Origin: Arthrobacter sp. 18067
GTDB taxonomy: Bacteria; Actinomycetota; Actinomycetes; Actinomycetales; Micrococcaceae
DNA: 64,000 nucleotides
Assembly: GCF_902706295.1 (NCBI RefSeq)
Contig: NZ_CACSJJ010000003.1
Coordinates: forward strand, 1-64,000
Reading direction: 5' to 3'
Shown here: positions 8,829 through 18,306 of the stretch, one piece after another
How positions within the stretch are numbered: position 1 is the first letter of the stretch
Layout of the letters: each line of letters opens with the position of its first letter
Made by a program: the position numbers and the translations under genes
Notes under the pieces: generated by a model
Databases searched by the model: none
What the model saw: the letters and a program-made list of their open reading frames with translations, nothing else
Told to the model about the DNA's origin: nothing

Positions 8829-10898
8829 TTAGCCGTGATGCGTGGAGTCGTTGCCGCCGTCGGGTCGCGGGGCCTGGAACGAATCCTGGCTGCTTACTCC
8901 TTGGGCATGCGGAGCAACGACGTCCAGCGGCTCGTCCAAGCGGGCCTTCTTGGCCTCCTCCTGGGCTTGGCGCTCAGCCTTTTCGGCGCGGCTTTCCACC
9001 GGCGGGATCGACTGGACCGGACGCGATTCCTTGGACAGCCAGATCTCGCGGAAATCGCGCTTCCGGATGTCGTGGAAGATTTCCGCGATCTCCTGCTGGT
9101 TCAGGGTTTCCCGTTCCAGCAGTTCCAGTGCCAGACGGTCCAAAACGTCCCGGTTCTCGGTGAGGATGGCGTACGCCTCATCGTGAGCCTGGTCAATCAG
9201 ACGACGCACTTCCTCGTCCACGACGTACGCGATCTGGTCCGAAAAGTTGCGCTCCTGCGCGGCGTCGCGGCCGAGGAACGGCTCGCCGCCACCCTGGCCC
9301 AGCTTCACAGCGCCGACGCGTTCGCTCATGCCGTACTGCGTGACCATCTTCCGGGCTGTGGAAGTGGCTTTTTCGATGTCGTTGGAGGCTCCCGTAGAGG
9401 GATCGTGGAACACGATTTCCTCCGCAACGCGCCCGCCCATGGCGTAGGCCATCTGGTCCAGCAGTTCGTTGCGGGTGATCGAGTACTTGTCATCCTCAGG
9501 GATCACCATGGTGTAGCCGAGAGCACGCCCGCGGGGAAGGATGGTGATCTTGGTGACCGGGGCGGAGTTACGCAGTGCGGCAGCAACGAGTGCGTGGCCG
9601 CCTTCGTGGTACGCGGTGATCTTGCGCTCAAGTTCCTTCATGACGCGGCTGCGCTTCTGCGGGCCGGCCATGACGCGGTCGATTGCCTCGTCCAGCGCGC
9701 GGTCGTCAATAAGGTTGGCGTTGGAACGCGCGGTCAGCAGTGCGGCCTCATTCAGGACGTTGGCCAGGTCAGCACCGGTGTAGCCGGGGGTCTTCTTGGC
9801 TACGGCCTTGAGGTCGATGCCCTGAGCCATGGGCTTGCCCTTGGCGTGGACGTTGAGGATTTGTTCGCGGCCGATCATGTCCGGGGCTTCCACGGTGATC
9901 TGGCGGTCGAAACGTCCCGGGCGCAGCAATGCGGGATCCAGGACGTCCGGGCGGTTGGTTGCGGCGATGAGGATGACGTTGGTCTTGACGTCGAAGCCAT
10001 CCATCTCCACGAGGAGCTGGTTCAAAGTCTGCTCGCGCTCATCGTTACCGCCGCCGATACCGGCGCCACGGTGACGGCCCACGGCGTCGATTTCGTCCAC
10101 GAAGATGATGGCCGGGGAACTTGCCTTGGCCTGTTCGAAAAGGTCGCGGACACGGGAAGCACCAACACCGACGAACATTTCAACGAAGTCCGAGCCGGAA
10201 ATGGAGAAGAAGGGAACTCCGGCTTCGCCGGCAACGGCACGGGCAAGCAGCGTCTTACCGGTACCTGGAGGGCCATAAAGGAGCACGCCCTTGGGGATCT
10301 TGGCGCCCACGGCTTGGAACTTTGCGGGTTCCTGGAGGAATTCCTTGATTTCCTGGAGTTCCTCTACAGCTTCGTCCGCACCTGCGACATCAGAGAAGGT
10401 CACCTGCGGCATGTCCTTATTGACCAGCTTGGCCTTGGACTTGCCGAACTGCATCACCTTGGAACCGCCGCCCTGCATGCGGGAAAGCAGGAACCAGAAC
10501 AGGACACCGAGCAGCAGCACTGGGATGAGAAGCGAGAACAGGCCGGAGAACCAGTTGTTCTCGACCGGCTGGTCAGTGAAGCCCTTGTCCGGGTTGGAGT
10601 TGGTGACAGCTTTCACCACATCCGGACCGCGGTCCGTGACGTAGAAGAACTGAACGTTCTTGCCTTTGTCCTGGCCGTCCAGGTTCAGGTTGTCCTTGAG
10701 CACCAAGTCAACGCGATTCTCGGCGTCGAAAATCTTGGCCTGCTCAACCTTCCCGCTTTGGGAAAGGAGTTCGAGGCCATCTTTGGTGTCAATGCGCGTG
10801 GAACCGCCCGGAGCCAGTGTTGCGAATGCCACCAGGAGCAAGCCAACGACGACAACAATCCAGATGCCCGGGCCCTTGAAGAAACTCTTAGCTTTCAT
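8829..10898 (-). CDS. ftsH: ATP-dependent zinc metalloprotease FtsH
   Basis: Membrane-anchored AAA+ protease for quality control of membrane and regulatory proteins. The 689-residue protein has a first helix near residues 10-29, an extracytoplasmic domain to about 105 and a second helix ([17 protein letters not shown]). It then shows Walker A GPPGTGKT, Walker B IIFVDEID, the RPGRFDRQ second-region-of-homology arginines and the zinc site HEGGH. The Ala/Gln-rich tail is typical of actinobacterial FtsH. I chose the ATG at 10898 (MKAKSFF) by homology; the only good Shine-Dalgarno lies 22 nt upstream across a hairpin (see 10904-10925). Confidence 0.97.
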   Translation of the reverse strand: MKAKSFFKGPGIWIVVVVGLLLVAFATLAPGGSTRIDTKDGLELLSQSGKVEQAKIFDAENRVDLVLKDNLNLDGQDKGKNVQFFYVTDRGPDVVKAVTNSNPDKGFTDQPVENNWFSGLFSLLIPVLLLGVLFWFLLSRMQGGGSKVMQFGKSKAKLVNKDMPQVTFSDVAGADEAVEELQEIKEFLQEPAKFQAVGAKIPKGVLLYGPPGTGKTLLARAVAGEAGVPFFSISGSDFVEMFVGVGASRVRDLFEQAKASSPAIIFVDEIDAVGRHRGAGIGGGNDEREQTLNQLLVEMDGFDVKTNVILIAATNRPDVLDPALLRPGRFDRQITVEAPDMIGREQILNVHAKGKPMAQGIDLKAVAKKTPGYTGADLANVLNEAALLTARSNANLIDDRALDEAIDRVMAGPQKRSRVMKELERKITAYHEGGHALVAAALRNSAPVTKITILPRGRALGYTMVIPEDDKYSITRNELLDQMAYAMGGRVAEEIVFHDPSTGASNDIEKATSTARKMVTQYGMSERVGAVKLGQGGGEPFLGRDAAQERNFSDQIAYVVDEEVRRLIDQAHDEAYAILTENRDVLDRLALELLERETLNQQEIAEIFHDIRKRDFREIWLSKESRPVQSIPPVESRAEKAERQAQEEAKKARLDEPLDVVAPHAQGVSSQDSFQAPRPDGGNDSTHHG

Positions 10899-10903
10899 CT
10901 GAT

Positions 10904-10925
10904 CGGGGTTTTGCCCCGTCCCTCC
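10904..10925 (-). promoter_or_regulatory. ftsH ribosome binding site with hairpin between SD and ATG
   Basis: Reading the minus strand, GGAGG (10925-10921) is followed by a CGGGG-CAAAA-CCCCG hairpin (10918-10904) and then ATCAG before the ATG. The linear SD-to-start spacing is 22 nt, too long for initiation. Excluding the folded 15-nt hairpin leaves about 7 nt, which is optimal. Confidence 0.45.
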
Positions 10926-11094
10926 TGGTAGTGCTGCAAGGCGCAACTTCTGCGCGCGAGTGGTGCTGCTTCAGTTTCAAGCTATACACCGTTCCCAGTA
11001 ATTCACGCACCGGAAAGTCCAAAAGTTCCCTCTGGGCGTACACAGGATACTCGCGTCGGGAGCGCTGGAACAGGGTTTTTGCTGTTGCGATGCG

Positions 11095-11907
11095 TCAGGC
11101 CGCCACTGGGAGCACCAGGAGATAGCCCGTAGGCAGGTCGGTGCTCCAGCGCCGCGGCTCACGGACCACGAACTGTGTAGCCAACTGCTCCGGGGTGAGG
11201 AGGCTGTTGGGCGCCGGGGATGGACCCCATTGTCCGCTGCCGTAGGGGTAGAGCGGATCAAGAACGTGGACTCCGGTGACTTGGAATTCGGGGAACAGGG
11301 CGGGATCACCCATCGACTCAAAGCCGCTCATGACCCAGGCATGGCGGCCACTCCACATGACCAGCCCCACCGGCCGGCCGGTCTCGGCCAGAGCGCGCGC
11401 CGCAGTCTGCAGCGTGTCCTCGTAGCTGGCGATACTGACTACCGTGTAGGGGCCCATACCCACTTCGATCAACACCTGGGCCCAACCGCGGGGGTTTGCA
11501 CCGTTGAAGGCGTTGGACGATCGCGCCCGGGCCATGTCCCACAGCTCGCCCTGTTGCGCCGACCCGGCCCAGGAAGCGCCTCCTGTGTCGTCGACGAGAT
11601 TGTGTGCCATCTGGATGCTTGCTGCCACGCACCAGTCGAAGGTGTACTGCGGCACGAAGTCGCCCTCTTGATAAAGGTTGAGCGTATATGCCTCGGGCAC
11701 AGGCGGTGGCGCCGGTGCTGGAGGCGGTGGCGCAGCCTCGGCGGTTTGCGAGGGAGCCAGCGACGGGGCCGCGGTTGGCAGGGTGGTAGAAACCGCGCTC
11801 GGTTGGCCGGTAGCAGTCTGGCTGGGATCGGCCACAGGTGTGCAGGCCGTGAGGAGGCTCGCCAAGACGGCGAAACCCGCCAGTAGACGGGCAGGGGCAC
11901 CGGTCAT
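11095..11907 (-). CDS. Putative lipoprotein with C39-like (papain-fold) peptidase domain
   Basis: A 270-residue exported protein. Residues 1-22 form a lipoprotein signal ending in the lipobox LLTAC (Cys22). A Pro/Ala/Thr-rich linker to about residue 75 is followed by a globular domain. That domain shows a cysteine-protease-like layout: Cys in FDWCVAASIQ, His in SGRHAWVMSGF and Asp in VLDPLYPYG. These suggest a C39-like fold acting at the cell surface, but activity is untested and the family is not one I can name. It sits between hpt and ftsH, which are usually adjacent, so it is probably an insertion specific to this lineage. Confidence 0.7.
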   Translation of the reverse strand: MTGAPARLLAGFAVLASLLTACTPVADPSQTATGQPSAVSTTLPTAAPSLAPSQTAEAAPPPPAPAPPPVPEAYTLNLYQEGDFVPQYTFDWCVAASIQMAHNLVDDTGGASWAGSAQQGELWDMARARSSNAFNGANPRGWAQVLIEVGMGPYTVVSIASYEDTLQTAARALAETGRPVGLVMWSGRHAWVMSGFESMGDPALFPEFQVTGVHVLDPLYPYGSGQWGPSPAPNSLLTPEQLATQFVVREPRRWSTDLPTGYLLVLPVAA

Positions 11908-12039
11908 GGTTCAGTCTAGCTCCGGGCCCTTCGGCAGGGCACCCCTTAAAACGCCAACGCCGCACCCGTTCCCGACACCGCACCAGGGGCTTACAGGTAC
12001 GGACGGCGAAAAGTATGCGGCGTAGAAGCGGAAGGGCGC

Positions 12040-12591
12040 TTACTCGTAGACGTGCGGGGCCAGGGTGCCCACGAAGTCCAGGTTGCGGTACTTCTCGGCG
12101 TAGTCGAGGCCGTAGCCAACCACGAATTCGTTGGGGATGTCATAACCGACGTACTTGACGTCGATTTCCACCTTGGCAGCGGTCGGCTTGCGGAAAGCCG
12201 TGCAGATCTCGACGCTGGCCGTGCCGCGGGACTCGAGGTTGGACTTCAGCCAGGAAAGGGTCAGCCCGGAATCGATGATGTCCTCAACAATGAGCACATC
12301 TTTGCCCATGAGGTCGGTATCGAGGTCCTTGAGGATCCGGACAACGCCGGAGGACTGGGTGCCCGAGCCGTAGGACGAGACAGCCATCCAGTCCATGCTC
12401 ACGTGGCTGTGCAGCGCACGGGCAAGGTCCGCCATGACCATGACGGCGCCCTTGAGGACGCCGACGACCAAGATATCGCGGCCCTCGTAGTCCTTGTCGA
12501 TCTGCGCCGCGAGTTCCGCGATACGCGTTTGGATCTGCTCTTTGGTGTAAAGAACGTGCTTGAGATCTGCCTGGACGTCGTTTGAATCCAC
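12040..12591 (-). CDS. hpt: Hypoxanthine phosphoribosyltransferase
   Basis: Purine salvage enzyme making IMP or GMP from hypoxanthine or guanine and PRPP. The PRPP-binding signature [14 protein letters not shown] is intact, and [15 protein letters not shown] and [14 protein letters not shown] blocks are present; length is about 183 residues. I prefer the GTG at 12591 (VDSNDVQ), which lies seven bases after AGGAG, over a TTG one codon earlier. It follows tilS by about 30 nt, the standard actinobacterial order. Confidence 0.94.
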   Translation of the reverse strand: MDSNDVQADLKHVLYTKEQIQTRIAELAAQIDKDYEGRDILVVGVLKGAVMVMADLARALHSHVSMDWMAVSSYGSGTQSSGVVRILKDLDTDLMGKDVLIVEDIIDSGLTLSWLKSNLESRGTASVEICTAFRKPTAAKVEIDVKYVGYDIPNEFVVGYGLDYAEKYRNLDFVGTLAPHVYE

Positions 12592-12622
12592 CAATGGCTC
12601 CTGTTTTGATGCTCGGGTGCGG

Positions 12623-13789
12623 CTACTGTTGGGACGGTTTCTGATGCCGGAATACTAGCTTCCCACAGCGCGCGGCTTCGCGGGGACCGGCGTCGGCAGG
12701 GTCACCCGCTGCACCGGTGGTCGAAGCACGTGTGGGAACAGCCCGTTCCTGCTCCAAATCGCTAAGGGACAAACGGTACACACTGACGTGACCGGGAAGC
12801 TCCACGGGTCCGGCCGAACCCTGGCGGCGGAGCAACGCTTCCGCGGCTTGGAGGCGCCCGTAGCCGGGTTGTTGACCCCCGACGTCGGCCGCTGCCTTCG
12901 CGATCACGCGAAACCTGAGCGCTGCAGGCAACTCACGGACGGCATCTTCCGGGAGCCAGGCATCGCCGTCTTCCCTCTGGACAAGTGAGAGATAGGTCTC
13001 GTTGGCCAGGTCCTCAAGGAAATCGGCGTCCTGTTGCAGGATTGCGGCGGTTCGGGCGAGCGACTCAGCCACACCCGGGCCGAGTTTATCTTCCAGGACG
13101 GGCATGACTTCCACTCGGGTCCGGGATCTCGCGAAGACAGGATCGGCGTTGCTGGGGTCGTGCCAAGGATCCAGCTCCTCCACCTCGCAGATTTCGAGGG
13201 TCTCGTCGCGGCGCAGGCCCAGGAAAGGGCGGAGCAGGCGTCCGCGGGCGGGCCTCATTCCAGCCAGGGACCGTGTTCCGGAGCCGCGGGCCAGGCCCAG
13301 GAGGACCTGTTCGGCCTGATCGTCCAAGGTGTGTCCCAGCAGGATCGCCTCACATTCGAGGTCATCTGCAGCGGACTCCAATGCGGAATGACGGGCGTCC
13401 CTTGCAGCGGCTTCGGGACCAAACCCTGTGGCCGCAACCTCCACGGCGCGCACTTCGACCGGCGACAGTCCGAGCTCACGCAAAACAGCGGCAGTCCCGG
13501 ATGCTACCTCTGCGGAGCCGGGCTGCAGCTGGTGATCCACCACCACGCCGGCAACGGCTACTGGATGTCCATCAACGTGCCCGCGCCTGCCAAAGTAGGC
13601 GGCTATGGCTGCGAGCGCCAAGGAATCCGGCCCCCCACTGCAGGCTACAAGCACACGCTGTGGGTAGCCCGCGGAGGCCAGGGCGTTCTGCAACTGCTTC
13701 CGTGCCTTGCCTACGACGGGAGCCAAACGCCCGGGCCGGCGTCGACCCTTACCGGTGGACCCGACGGCGGAACCGGAGGGAACGCTCAA
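12623..13789 (-). CDS. tilS: tRNA(Ile)-lysidine synthetase
   Basis: Modifies the wobble C of the CAU anticodon of tRNA-Ile to lysidine, so that it reads AUA. The PP-loop ATPase motif SGGPDS lies near residues 51-56 of 388, followed by [10 protein letters not shown] and [19 protein letters not shown], the TilS-specific blocks. The start appears to be TTG overlapping the upstream stop (TTGA), so coupling with the metalloprotease gene is likely. The C-terminal TilS subdomain is short, as is common in actinobacteria. Confidence 0.92.
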   Translation of the reverse strand: MSVPSGSAVGSTGKGRRRPGRLAPVVGKARKQLQNALASAGYPQRVLVACSGGPDSLALAAIAAYFGRRGHVDGHPVAVAGVVVDHQLQPGSAEVASGTAAVLRELGLSPVEVRAVEVAATGFGPEAAARDARHSALESAADDLECEAILLGHTLDDQAEQVLLGLARGSGTRSLAGMRPARGRLLRPFLGLRRDETLEICEVEELDPWHDPSNADPVFARSRTRVEVMPVLEDKLGPGVAESLARTAAILQQDADFLEDLANETYLSLVQREDGDAWLPEDAVRELPAALRFRVIAKAAADVGGQQPGYGRLQAAEALLRRQGSAGPVELPGHVSVYRLSLSDLEQERAVPTRASTTGAAGDPADAGPREAARCGKLVFRHQKPSQQ

Positions 13790-14916
13790 AGCCCCATCCG
13801 CTCAAGCCACAGCTTGGAGTTGTGGATCTCTTCTTCGGTGGGGAGGTATTCGGCGGCTTCCCAGACCTTGTTGAAGCCCTCCATGCCCGCTACGGCAACC
13901 ACTTCGCGCACGAACTTGGCGCCATCGGTGTACTGGCGCATCTTGGCATCCAGGCCCAGGAGGTTGCGGATGAACTTCTCCACCACACCGCGGTCCTTGC
14001 CGCGCTCATTGAAGCGCTGGCGGATGGTCTTCACAGACGGAACGATGCTCGAATCCACGGCGTCCATCACCACGTTGGCATGCCCCTCAAGCAGGCTCAT
14101 GACGGCCGTGATGTGGGAGAGGGACGCTTTCTCCTCGGGGTTCTGCAAGAGATCCAGGATGGCGCCGCGGCCCGGGGCTTTCTCGGAGGGGTTGCGGTCG
14201 CGCAGGGACTTGGCCACCGCGCCGGCGCGTTCCACCAAGGAATCCATATTGCCCAGGAGGTTGCCGCTGAGCTTCTCGATTTCGTCCAGCATGTGGTGCC
14301 TGAGCCAGGGCGCGGCCGCGAACTGCACCCGGTGCGTTTGCTCATGCAGGCAGACCCAGAGGCGGAAGTCGTCCGGGTGGACATTGAGCTCGCGTTCCAC
14401 GGAAATGATGTTCGGGGCCACGAGCAGCAGCCTGCCGCCCGGTGGAACGTTGGAGTCAGGGGCCAGGGCAGCAAAGGGGTCGTACTGGCCAAGGACTTTG
14501 CTGGAAAGGAACGCGAGAACGGCACCGAGCTGGGTACCTGTGATGGCACCGCTGGCAGCAGCTGCCGCGGGGGTCATGGCCACGCCGCTGCGGCTTTCCA
14601 GCATTTTCTTCAGCGCGGGTTGGAGCATCACGGAGAAACTCTGCGTATTTGCCTTGGACCACGAGGCACGGTCCACCACCAGGACATGCGAATCCCTCAG
14701 GTCCCGGGCAGCATCCAGTCCGGTGATGTCGTGGACGTGCGGGACGGAGATATCTGCGTTGAAGCGCAGGTTCTCCACCGCCTTGCCGATCTCCCCGGCG
14801 CTAAGCTCCGGACCGGGAGGGGCAAGCCGGGCAGCCGTAGAGGCGGCCAAGTCCCAATTGATCAGGGACGGGGCCCCTGCTGACGAATCGCGGGCAGATG
14901 ACACCATACGGTCCAT
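13786..14916 (-). CDS. Zinc-dependent metalloprotease of the actinobacterial DUF2342 family
   Basis: A 376-residue predicted metalloprotease. The zinc motif HEQTH (HExxH) is in the segment LHEQTHRVQFAAAPWLRHHML near the middle, and a downstream EGHANVVMD glutamate is a likely third ligand. The family has been annotated as coenzyme F420 biosynthesis-associated, without biochemical proof that I know of. I placed the start at ATG 14916; the longer frame to 15108 would run into dacB. It lies between dacB and tilS, the usual actinobacterial order. Confidence 0.8.
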   Translation of the reverse strand: MDRMVSSARDSSAGAPSLINWDLAASTAARLAPPGPELSAGEIGKAVENLRFNADISVPHVHDITGLDAARDLRDSHVLVVDRASWSKANTQSFSVMLQPALKKMLESRSGVAMTPAAAAASGAITGTQLGAVLAFLSSKVLGQYDPFAALAPDSNVPPGGRLLLVAPNIISVERELNVHPDDFRLWVCLHEQTHRVQFAAAPWLRHHMLDEIEKLSGNLLGNMDSLVERAGAVAKSLRDRNPSEKAPGRGAILDLLQNPEEKASLSHITAVMSLLEGHANVVMDAVDSSIVPSVKTIRQRFNERGKDRGVVEKFIRNLLGLDAKMRQYTDGAKFVREVVAVAGMEGFNKVWEAAEYLPTEEEIHNSKLWLERMGL

Positions 14917-14968
14917 CACACCACACCAGACTGGCAGTGGGCCCTTAAGTTCGCTCCACGCGGAGCAC

Positions 14969-16417
14969 CTAGCCCCGGCATCCGCATGAGGCGAGCACCG
15001 ACGCTGAACGGTCCATTGCCACCTTGTTTGCGGCGGCACCGGGTTCAAGGCCGTTGCCGATGAAGGAGAACACCAGCAGCCGTCCGTCGGCGTCCACAAC
15101 GTAGCCACTCAATGCGATCACCGTATTGAGCGTCCCGGTCTTGGCACGGACCAGTCCGGCGCCCTCGGCGGTACTGGCGTCCATGTACCTGTCATCCAGG
15201 GTGCCGGTCAGCCCGGCTACCGGGAAGCCATCGAGGGCCGTCCGAAGCGCCAGGTCAGGACCGCTGGTGATGGCACGGACCACCTCGGCAAACTGGCGGG
15301 CGCTGACCTGGTTTTCCAAGGCCAGCCCGGAGACGTCAGCCAACTGCATCGAATCCGTGGTGATCCCCAACTCTCCCAGCTTCTGCCGCACGGCCGCAGT
15401 AGCGCCGTCGTACGTGGCTTTTTGACCGGAAGCCAGTGCGGTCATGCGCCCCAGCGCTTCGGCCAGGAAGTTGTCCGAGGACTCCAGCATGAGGTCCACT
15501 TGTTCGCTGACGGTGGCGGACTCAGCAGCTGCCAGCACCTTGGCGGGCGCGCCCTTGCCGCGTTCGACGCCGGGACTCACCGTTACGCCGGCCGCCGCCA
15601 ACTGCTCGGCGAAGGCCTGCGCCGTAGTGACGCCGGAATCCTGCGGCCTCGGCCCCGTCAGGACGTCGGCGGAATAGCGCCCGGAGTTCAACGCAAGGGA
15701 GAACAAAGGAGTGGTCTCGCCGGCGGCGACGTCATCCAGGCTCCACGCCGGGTTGAGGGGCGCACCGGTGAAGAGTGAGTCGTCCACTTGGACGGTAACA
15801 GGGCCCTTGACCCCGGCGTCAGCCAAGGCGGCGGCGGTATCGGCGGCCAGGGAAGCCAATCCGGCGCGGCCCATGACTGCAGACGGATCGGACGCGGAAG
15901 CGCCCAGCAGGACATCCCCTCCCCCGGTCAGCACCACTGTGGAGGGATTGTCGCCTGCGAGTACCCGGGTGGTGAAGCGGGACTCCGGCCCGAGTGCCTT
16001 CAAAGCAGCGACCGCGGTCAGCAACTTCATGTTGGAGGCCGGAATCCGGTTGGCGTTGGCGTCGCGGTCAAAAAGGACCTGGCCGGTGGAAGCGTCCATC
16101 ACGACACCGCTGATGCTGCCGCCGCCAGCCGGTTGCAGAGTGGCGTCAAGCAACCGGGCAACTTCAGCGGGTACCGGAACAGGGGCGTCGGCGTTCAAGG
16201 GAAGCACTCCGCTGGCGTCGGTCAGGCGGTCAGGCTCCTGCTGCCAGGCTGGGACCGAAGGTGAGGGCTTCGGCACGCTGAGCAGGCCCGGCACCATGCC
16301 AACCACCACCACTGCACCGAGGCACAGCAGGATCGTGGCCAACAGCACCGGCCATTTCAAGCGCCCCCACGCCGCGGATCCCCTCCAGCGGGCATCCCCG
16401 TTTTTAACGCCCTTCAT
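14969..16417 (-). CDS. dacB: D-alanyl-D-alanine carboxypeptidase/endopeptidase (PBP4, peptidase S13)
   Basis: Trims D-Ala from, or cuts cross-links in, peptidoglycan outside the cell. The 482-residue protein has a single N-terminal anchor helix near residues 21-45 and a Pro/Ser linker. The three penicillin-binding motifs are SNMK (SxxK), SSDN (SxN) and KTGT. It is the first gene of the minus-strand operon and diverges from ppa across 208 nt. Confidence 0.93.
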   Translation of the reverse strand: MKGVKNGDARWRGSAAWGRLKWPVLLATILLCLGAVVVVGMVPGLLSVPKPSPSVPAWQQEPDRLTDASGVLPLNADAPVPVPAEVARLLDATLQPAGGGSISGVVMDASTGQVLFDRDANANRIPASNMKLLTAVAALKALGPESRFTTRVLAGDNPSTVVLTGGGDVLLGASASDPSAVMGRAGLASLAADTAAALADAGVKGPVTVQVDDSLFTGAPLNPAWSLDDVAAGETTPLFSLALNSGRYSADVLTGPRPQDSGVTTAQAFAEQLAAAGVTVSPGVERGKGAPAKVLAAAESATVSEQVDLMLESSDNFLAEALGRMTALASGQKATYDGATAAVRQKLGELGITTDSMQLADVSGLALENQVSARQFAEVVRAITSGPDLALRTALDGFPVAGLTGTLDDRYMDASTAEGAGLVRAKTGTLNTVIALSGYVVDADGRLLVFSFIGNGLEPGAAANKVAMDRSASVLASCGCRG

Positions 16418-16625
16418 GCAGTCGCTTGGTCCTGTCAGTCCTGAAATGTCCCCGCCGGTTCAAGAAACCCGGGCCTCTCGCTATATCCTCAATAGTAGTC
16501 GGCGGCACCGGCTGTCCTTTTGCCTGCCGCCAGCCCCGGGCTTAGCAGCCTGCCTGAGGCACCGTCATCCGTGACGGCCGCTTCGGCGGAGCGACGCCCC
16601 ACCCACACCCGTCAAGGAGCATTCC
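16418..16625. promoter_or_regulatory. Divergent promoter region between dacB and ppa
   Basis: The two genes start back to back here, so both promoters must lie within these 208 nt. I see no clear -35/-10 pair that I would place with confidence. The ppa start is preceded by AAGGAG with suitable spacing. Confidence 0.5.
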
Positions 16626-17114
16626 ATGAAGCACGACGTGACCATCGAGATCCCCAAGGGATCGCGCGTCAAGTACGAAGTTGACCACGAAACCGGCCGT
16701 GTCCGCCTGGACCGCGTCCTGTTCACCTCCATGCAGTACCCCACGCACTACGGTTTCTTCGAGAACACCCTGGGCGAAGACGGCGACCCGCTGGACGCAC
16801 TGGTGCTCCTGCAGGACTTCGATCTGCACCCGGGCGTCATCGTTGAATCCCGCCCCATCGGCGTTTTCAACATGACCGATGACGGCGGCGGAGATGCAAA
16901 GGTCCTCTGCGTCCCGGTTGATGCACGTTTCGACCACATCCAGGAAGTCAGCGACGTCAGCGAATTCCTGATCAAGGAAATCGAGCACTTCTTCACTCGC
17001 TACAAGGACCTGGAACCGGGCAAGTGGGTCAAGGCTGAAGGCTGGGGCGACCGCGCCGCCGCCGAAGCAGAGCTGGAAGCTTCCATCAAGCGCTACGTTC
17101 CGGCAGCACACTAG
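16626..17114 (+). CDS. ppa: Inorganic pyrophosphatase
   Basis: Soluble family I enzyme that hydrolyses pyrophosphate to phosphate and so pulls biosynthetic reactions forward. The 162-residue length is normal. The metal-binding signature [10 protein letters not shown] lies near residues 54-63, with YPTHYGF before it and the [11 protein letters not shown] lysine at the C-terminus. It is monocistronic and ends at a strong hairpin terminator. Confidence 0.97.
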   Translation: MKHDVTIEIPKGSRVKYEVDHETGRVRLDRVLFTSMQYPTHYGFFENTLGEDGDPLDALVLLQDFDLHPGVIVESRPIGVFNMTDDGGGDAKVLCVPVDARFDHIQEVSDVSEFLIKEIEHFFTRYKDLEPGKWVKAEGWGDRAAAEAELEASIKRYVPAAH

Positions 17115-17166
17115 GGCTTTGCCGTTCGCGTGGGCGCTTTGCGTCGCGCGTCCTGCGCCTGACGCT

Positions 17167-17213
17167 CGACGGCGGTTGGTGCGGTTCACTACGAACTGCA
17201 CCGGCCGCCGTCG
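17167..17213 (+). terminator. Long hairpin terminator after ppa
   Basis: Two 21-nt arms pair with only three G-U wobbles around a 5-nt loop (ACTAC), followed by TACTTTA. The right half shares the 15-mer GCCGCCGTCGTACTT with the hairpin at 63.27 kb. Confidence 0.8.
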
Positions 17214-17325
17214 TACTTTAACGTCCTGATTTTGTGCACATGGGCATGTCTCCCCATCGCGGCGGCTTCCAGCTCCGCCTAGGCTGGGACGAGACTTTTC
17301 GACGCATGTACACAGGGGGTTCCAC

Positions 17326-18306
17326 ATGGCTGGGTTCTACGGCGCGGACATCGCGCAGCTTCGCAGTCTGGCCGGCGTGATGGGCAAGGCTGCCGACGCC
17401 ATCAATCTGGAGAGCTCGCAACTGTCCAACGCCATTAATTCCACAACGGCGTGGCAAGGCCGGGACGCCACCGTGTTCAAGGGCGATTGGAATTCACAGC
17501 ACCGGCAAAGCCTGGTGAAGGCCGCCAACATGCTGCGCGAAAACGCGAGTCAGCTGAAGAAGCACGCCAACCAGCAGGAGTTCGCCAGCCACAATGACGG
17601 CTCGGGGACTTCGGTGGGCGTCCTGAAGGATGTCTACGACACCGGAATGGGCGTCAAGGAACTGGGCGCCCAGCTATGGACCGCCTACAAGTACGGCAAG
17701 TTGGGCCACGCGGAATGGGTCAAAACCCGCGAAGTGCTGACCAACTGGCGCGCCGGGGGCACAGTGGTCCGCGATGCTCTGACTGCGCTCCGCAACGGCG
17801 AGAAGGTCACAGATGTCATCACTGACCTCAAGGCCAACATTCCTTACAGCCAGGCGTTCCAGGATGCCAGCAAGTTCTCCAAGGGACTGCGCATTGCCGG
17901 AGCCGTGGCCGCTCCTTTGAACATTGTTGGCGGCATCAGCGACATGATCAACCCCGAGCACGATGGCTGGCGCGGCACCGGCGACCGCGTTGCAGGTGGG
18001 CTGTCCGTTGTGGGTGGCGTGGGCAGCATCATGCTCATGACAGCCGGTGGAGCCGCGCTGCTTGGACCCATTGGCGCACCGATCGTGATCGGTGCCGGAC
18101 TGGTTGCCGGGGCTTGGGCCTTGGGTAACCTTGTGGCCGATAACTGGGACTCCATCAGCAACTTCGCCCGCAATCCGGGCAGCTACATCGCGGACGGGGC
18201 CAAGGAAGTGGCAGGGTTCGCCAAGGACGTAGGCAGTAAGGTGGCAGACGGGGTCGGTAATGCCGCCAAGTCAGTAGGAAACTTTGTCGGAGGGATATTC
18301 GGATGA
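17326..18306 (+). CDS. WXG100-like protein with hydrophobic C-terminus, candidate type VII secretion substrate
   Basis: A 326-residue protein. Residues 1-90 form a helical hairpin of WXG100 type, opening with MAGFYGADIAQLRSLA and with W43-Q-G45 at the turn. The middle is amphipathic. Residues 190-260 hold Gly/Ala-rich hydrophobic helices (GAVAAPLNIVGGI, GGLSVVGGVGSIMLMTAGGAALLGPIGAPIVIG) that could insert in membranes, and the tail repeats VADG/VGNA. No ESX core genes are in the window. It overlaps the next gene by 4 nt (ATGA). Effector status is an inference; no YxxxD/E signal or catalytic motif was found. Confidence 0.6.
   Translation: MAGFYGADIAQLRSLAGVMGKAADAINLESSQLSNAINSTTAWQGRDATVFKGDWNSQHRQSLVKAANMLRENASQLKKHANQQEFASHNDGSGTSVGVLKDVYDTGMGVKELGAQLWTAYKYGKLGHAEWVKTREVLTNWRAGGTVVRDALTALRNGEKVTDVITDLKANIPYSQAFQDASKFSKGLRIAGAVAAPLNIVGGISDMINPEHDGWRGTGDRVAGGLSVVGGVGSIMLMTAGGAALLGPIGAPIVIGAGLVAGAWALGNLVADNWDSISNFARNPGSYIADGAKEVAGFAKDVGSKVADGVGNAAKSVGNFVGGIFG

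Noticed and set aside
8835..10931. Long open frame (698 codons) antisense to ftsH
   Set aside because: Low-complexity translation without motifs, exactly opposite a well-conserved gene; a GC-codon shadow.
13034..14989. Long plus-strand frames opposite tilS and the metalloprotease
   Set aside because: They mirror two recognised genes and have no recognisable domains or ribosome sites.
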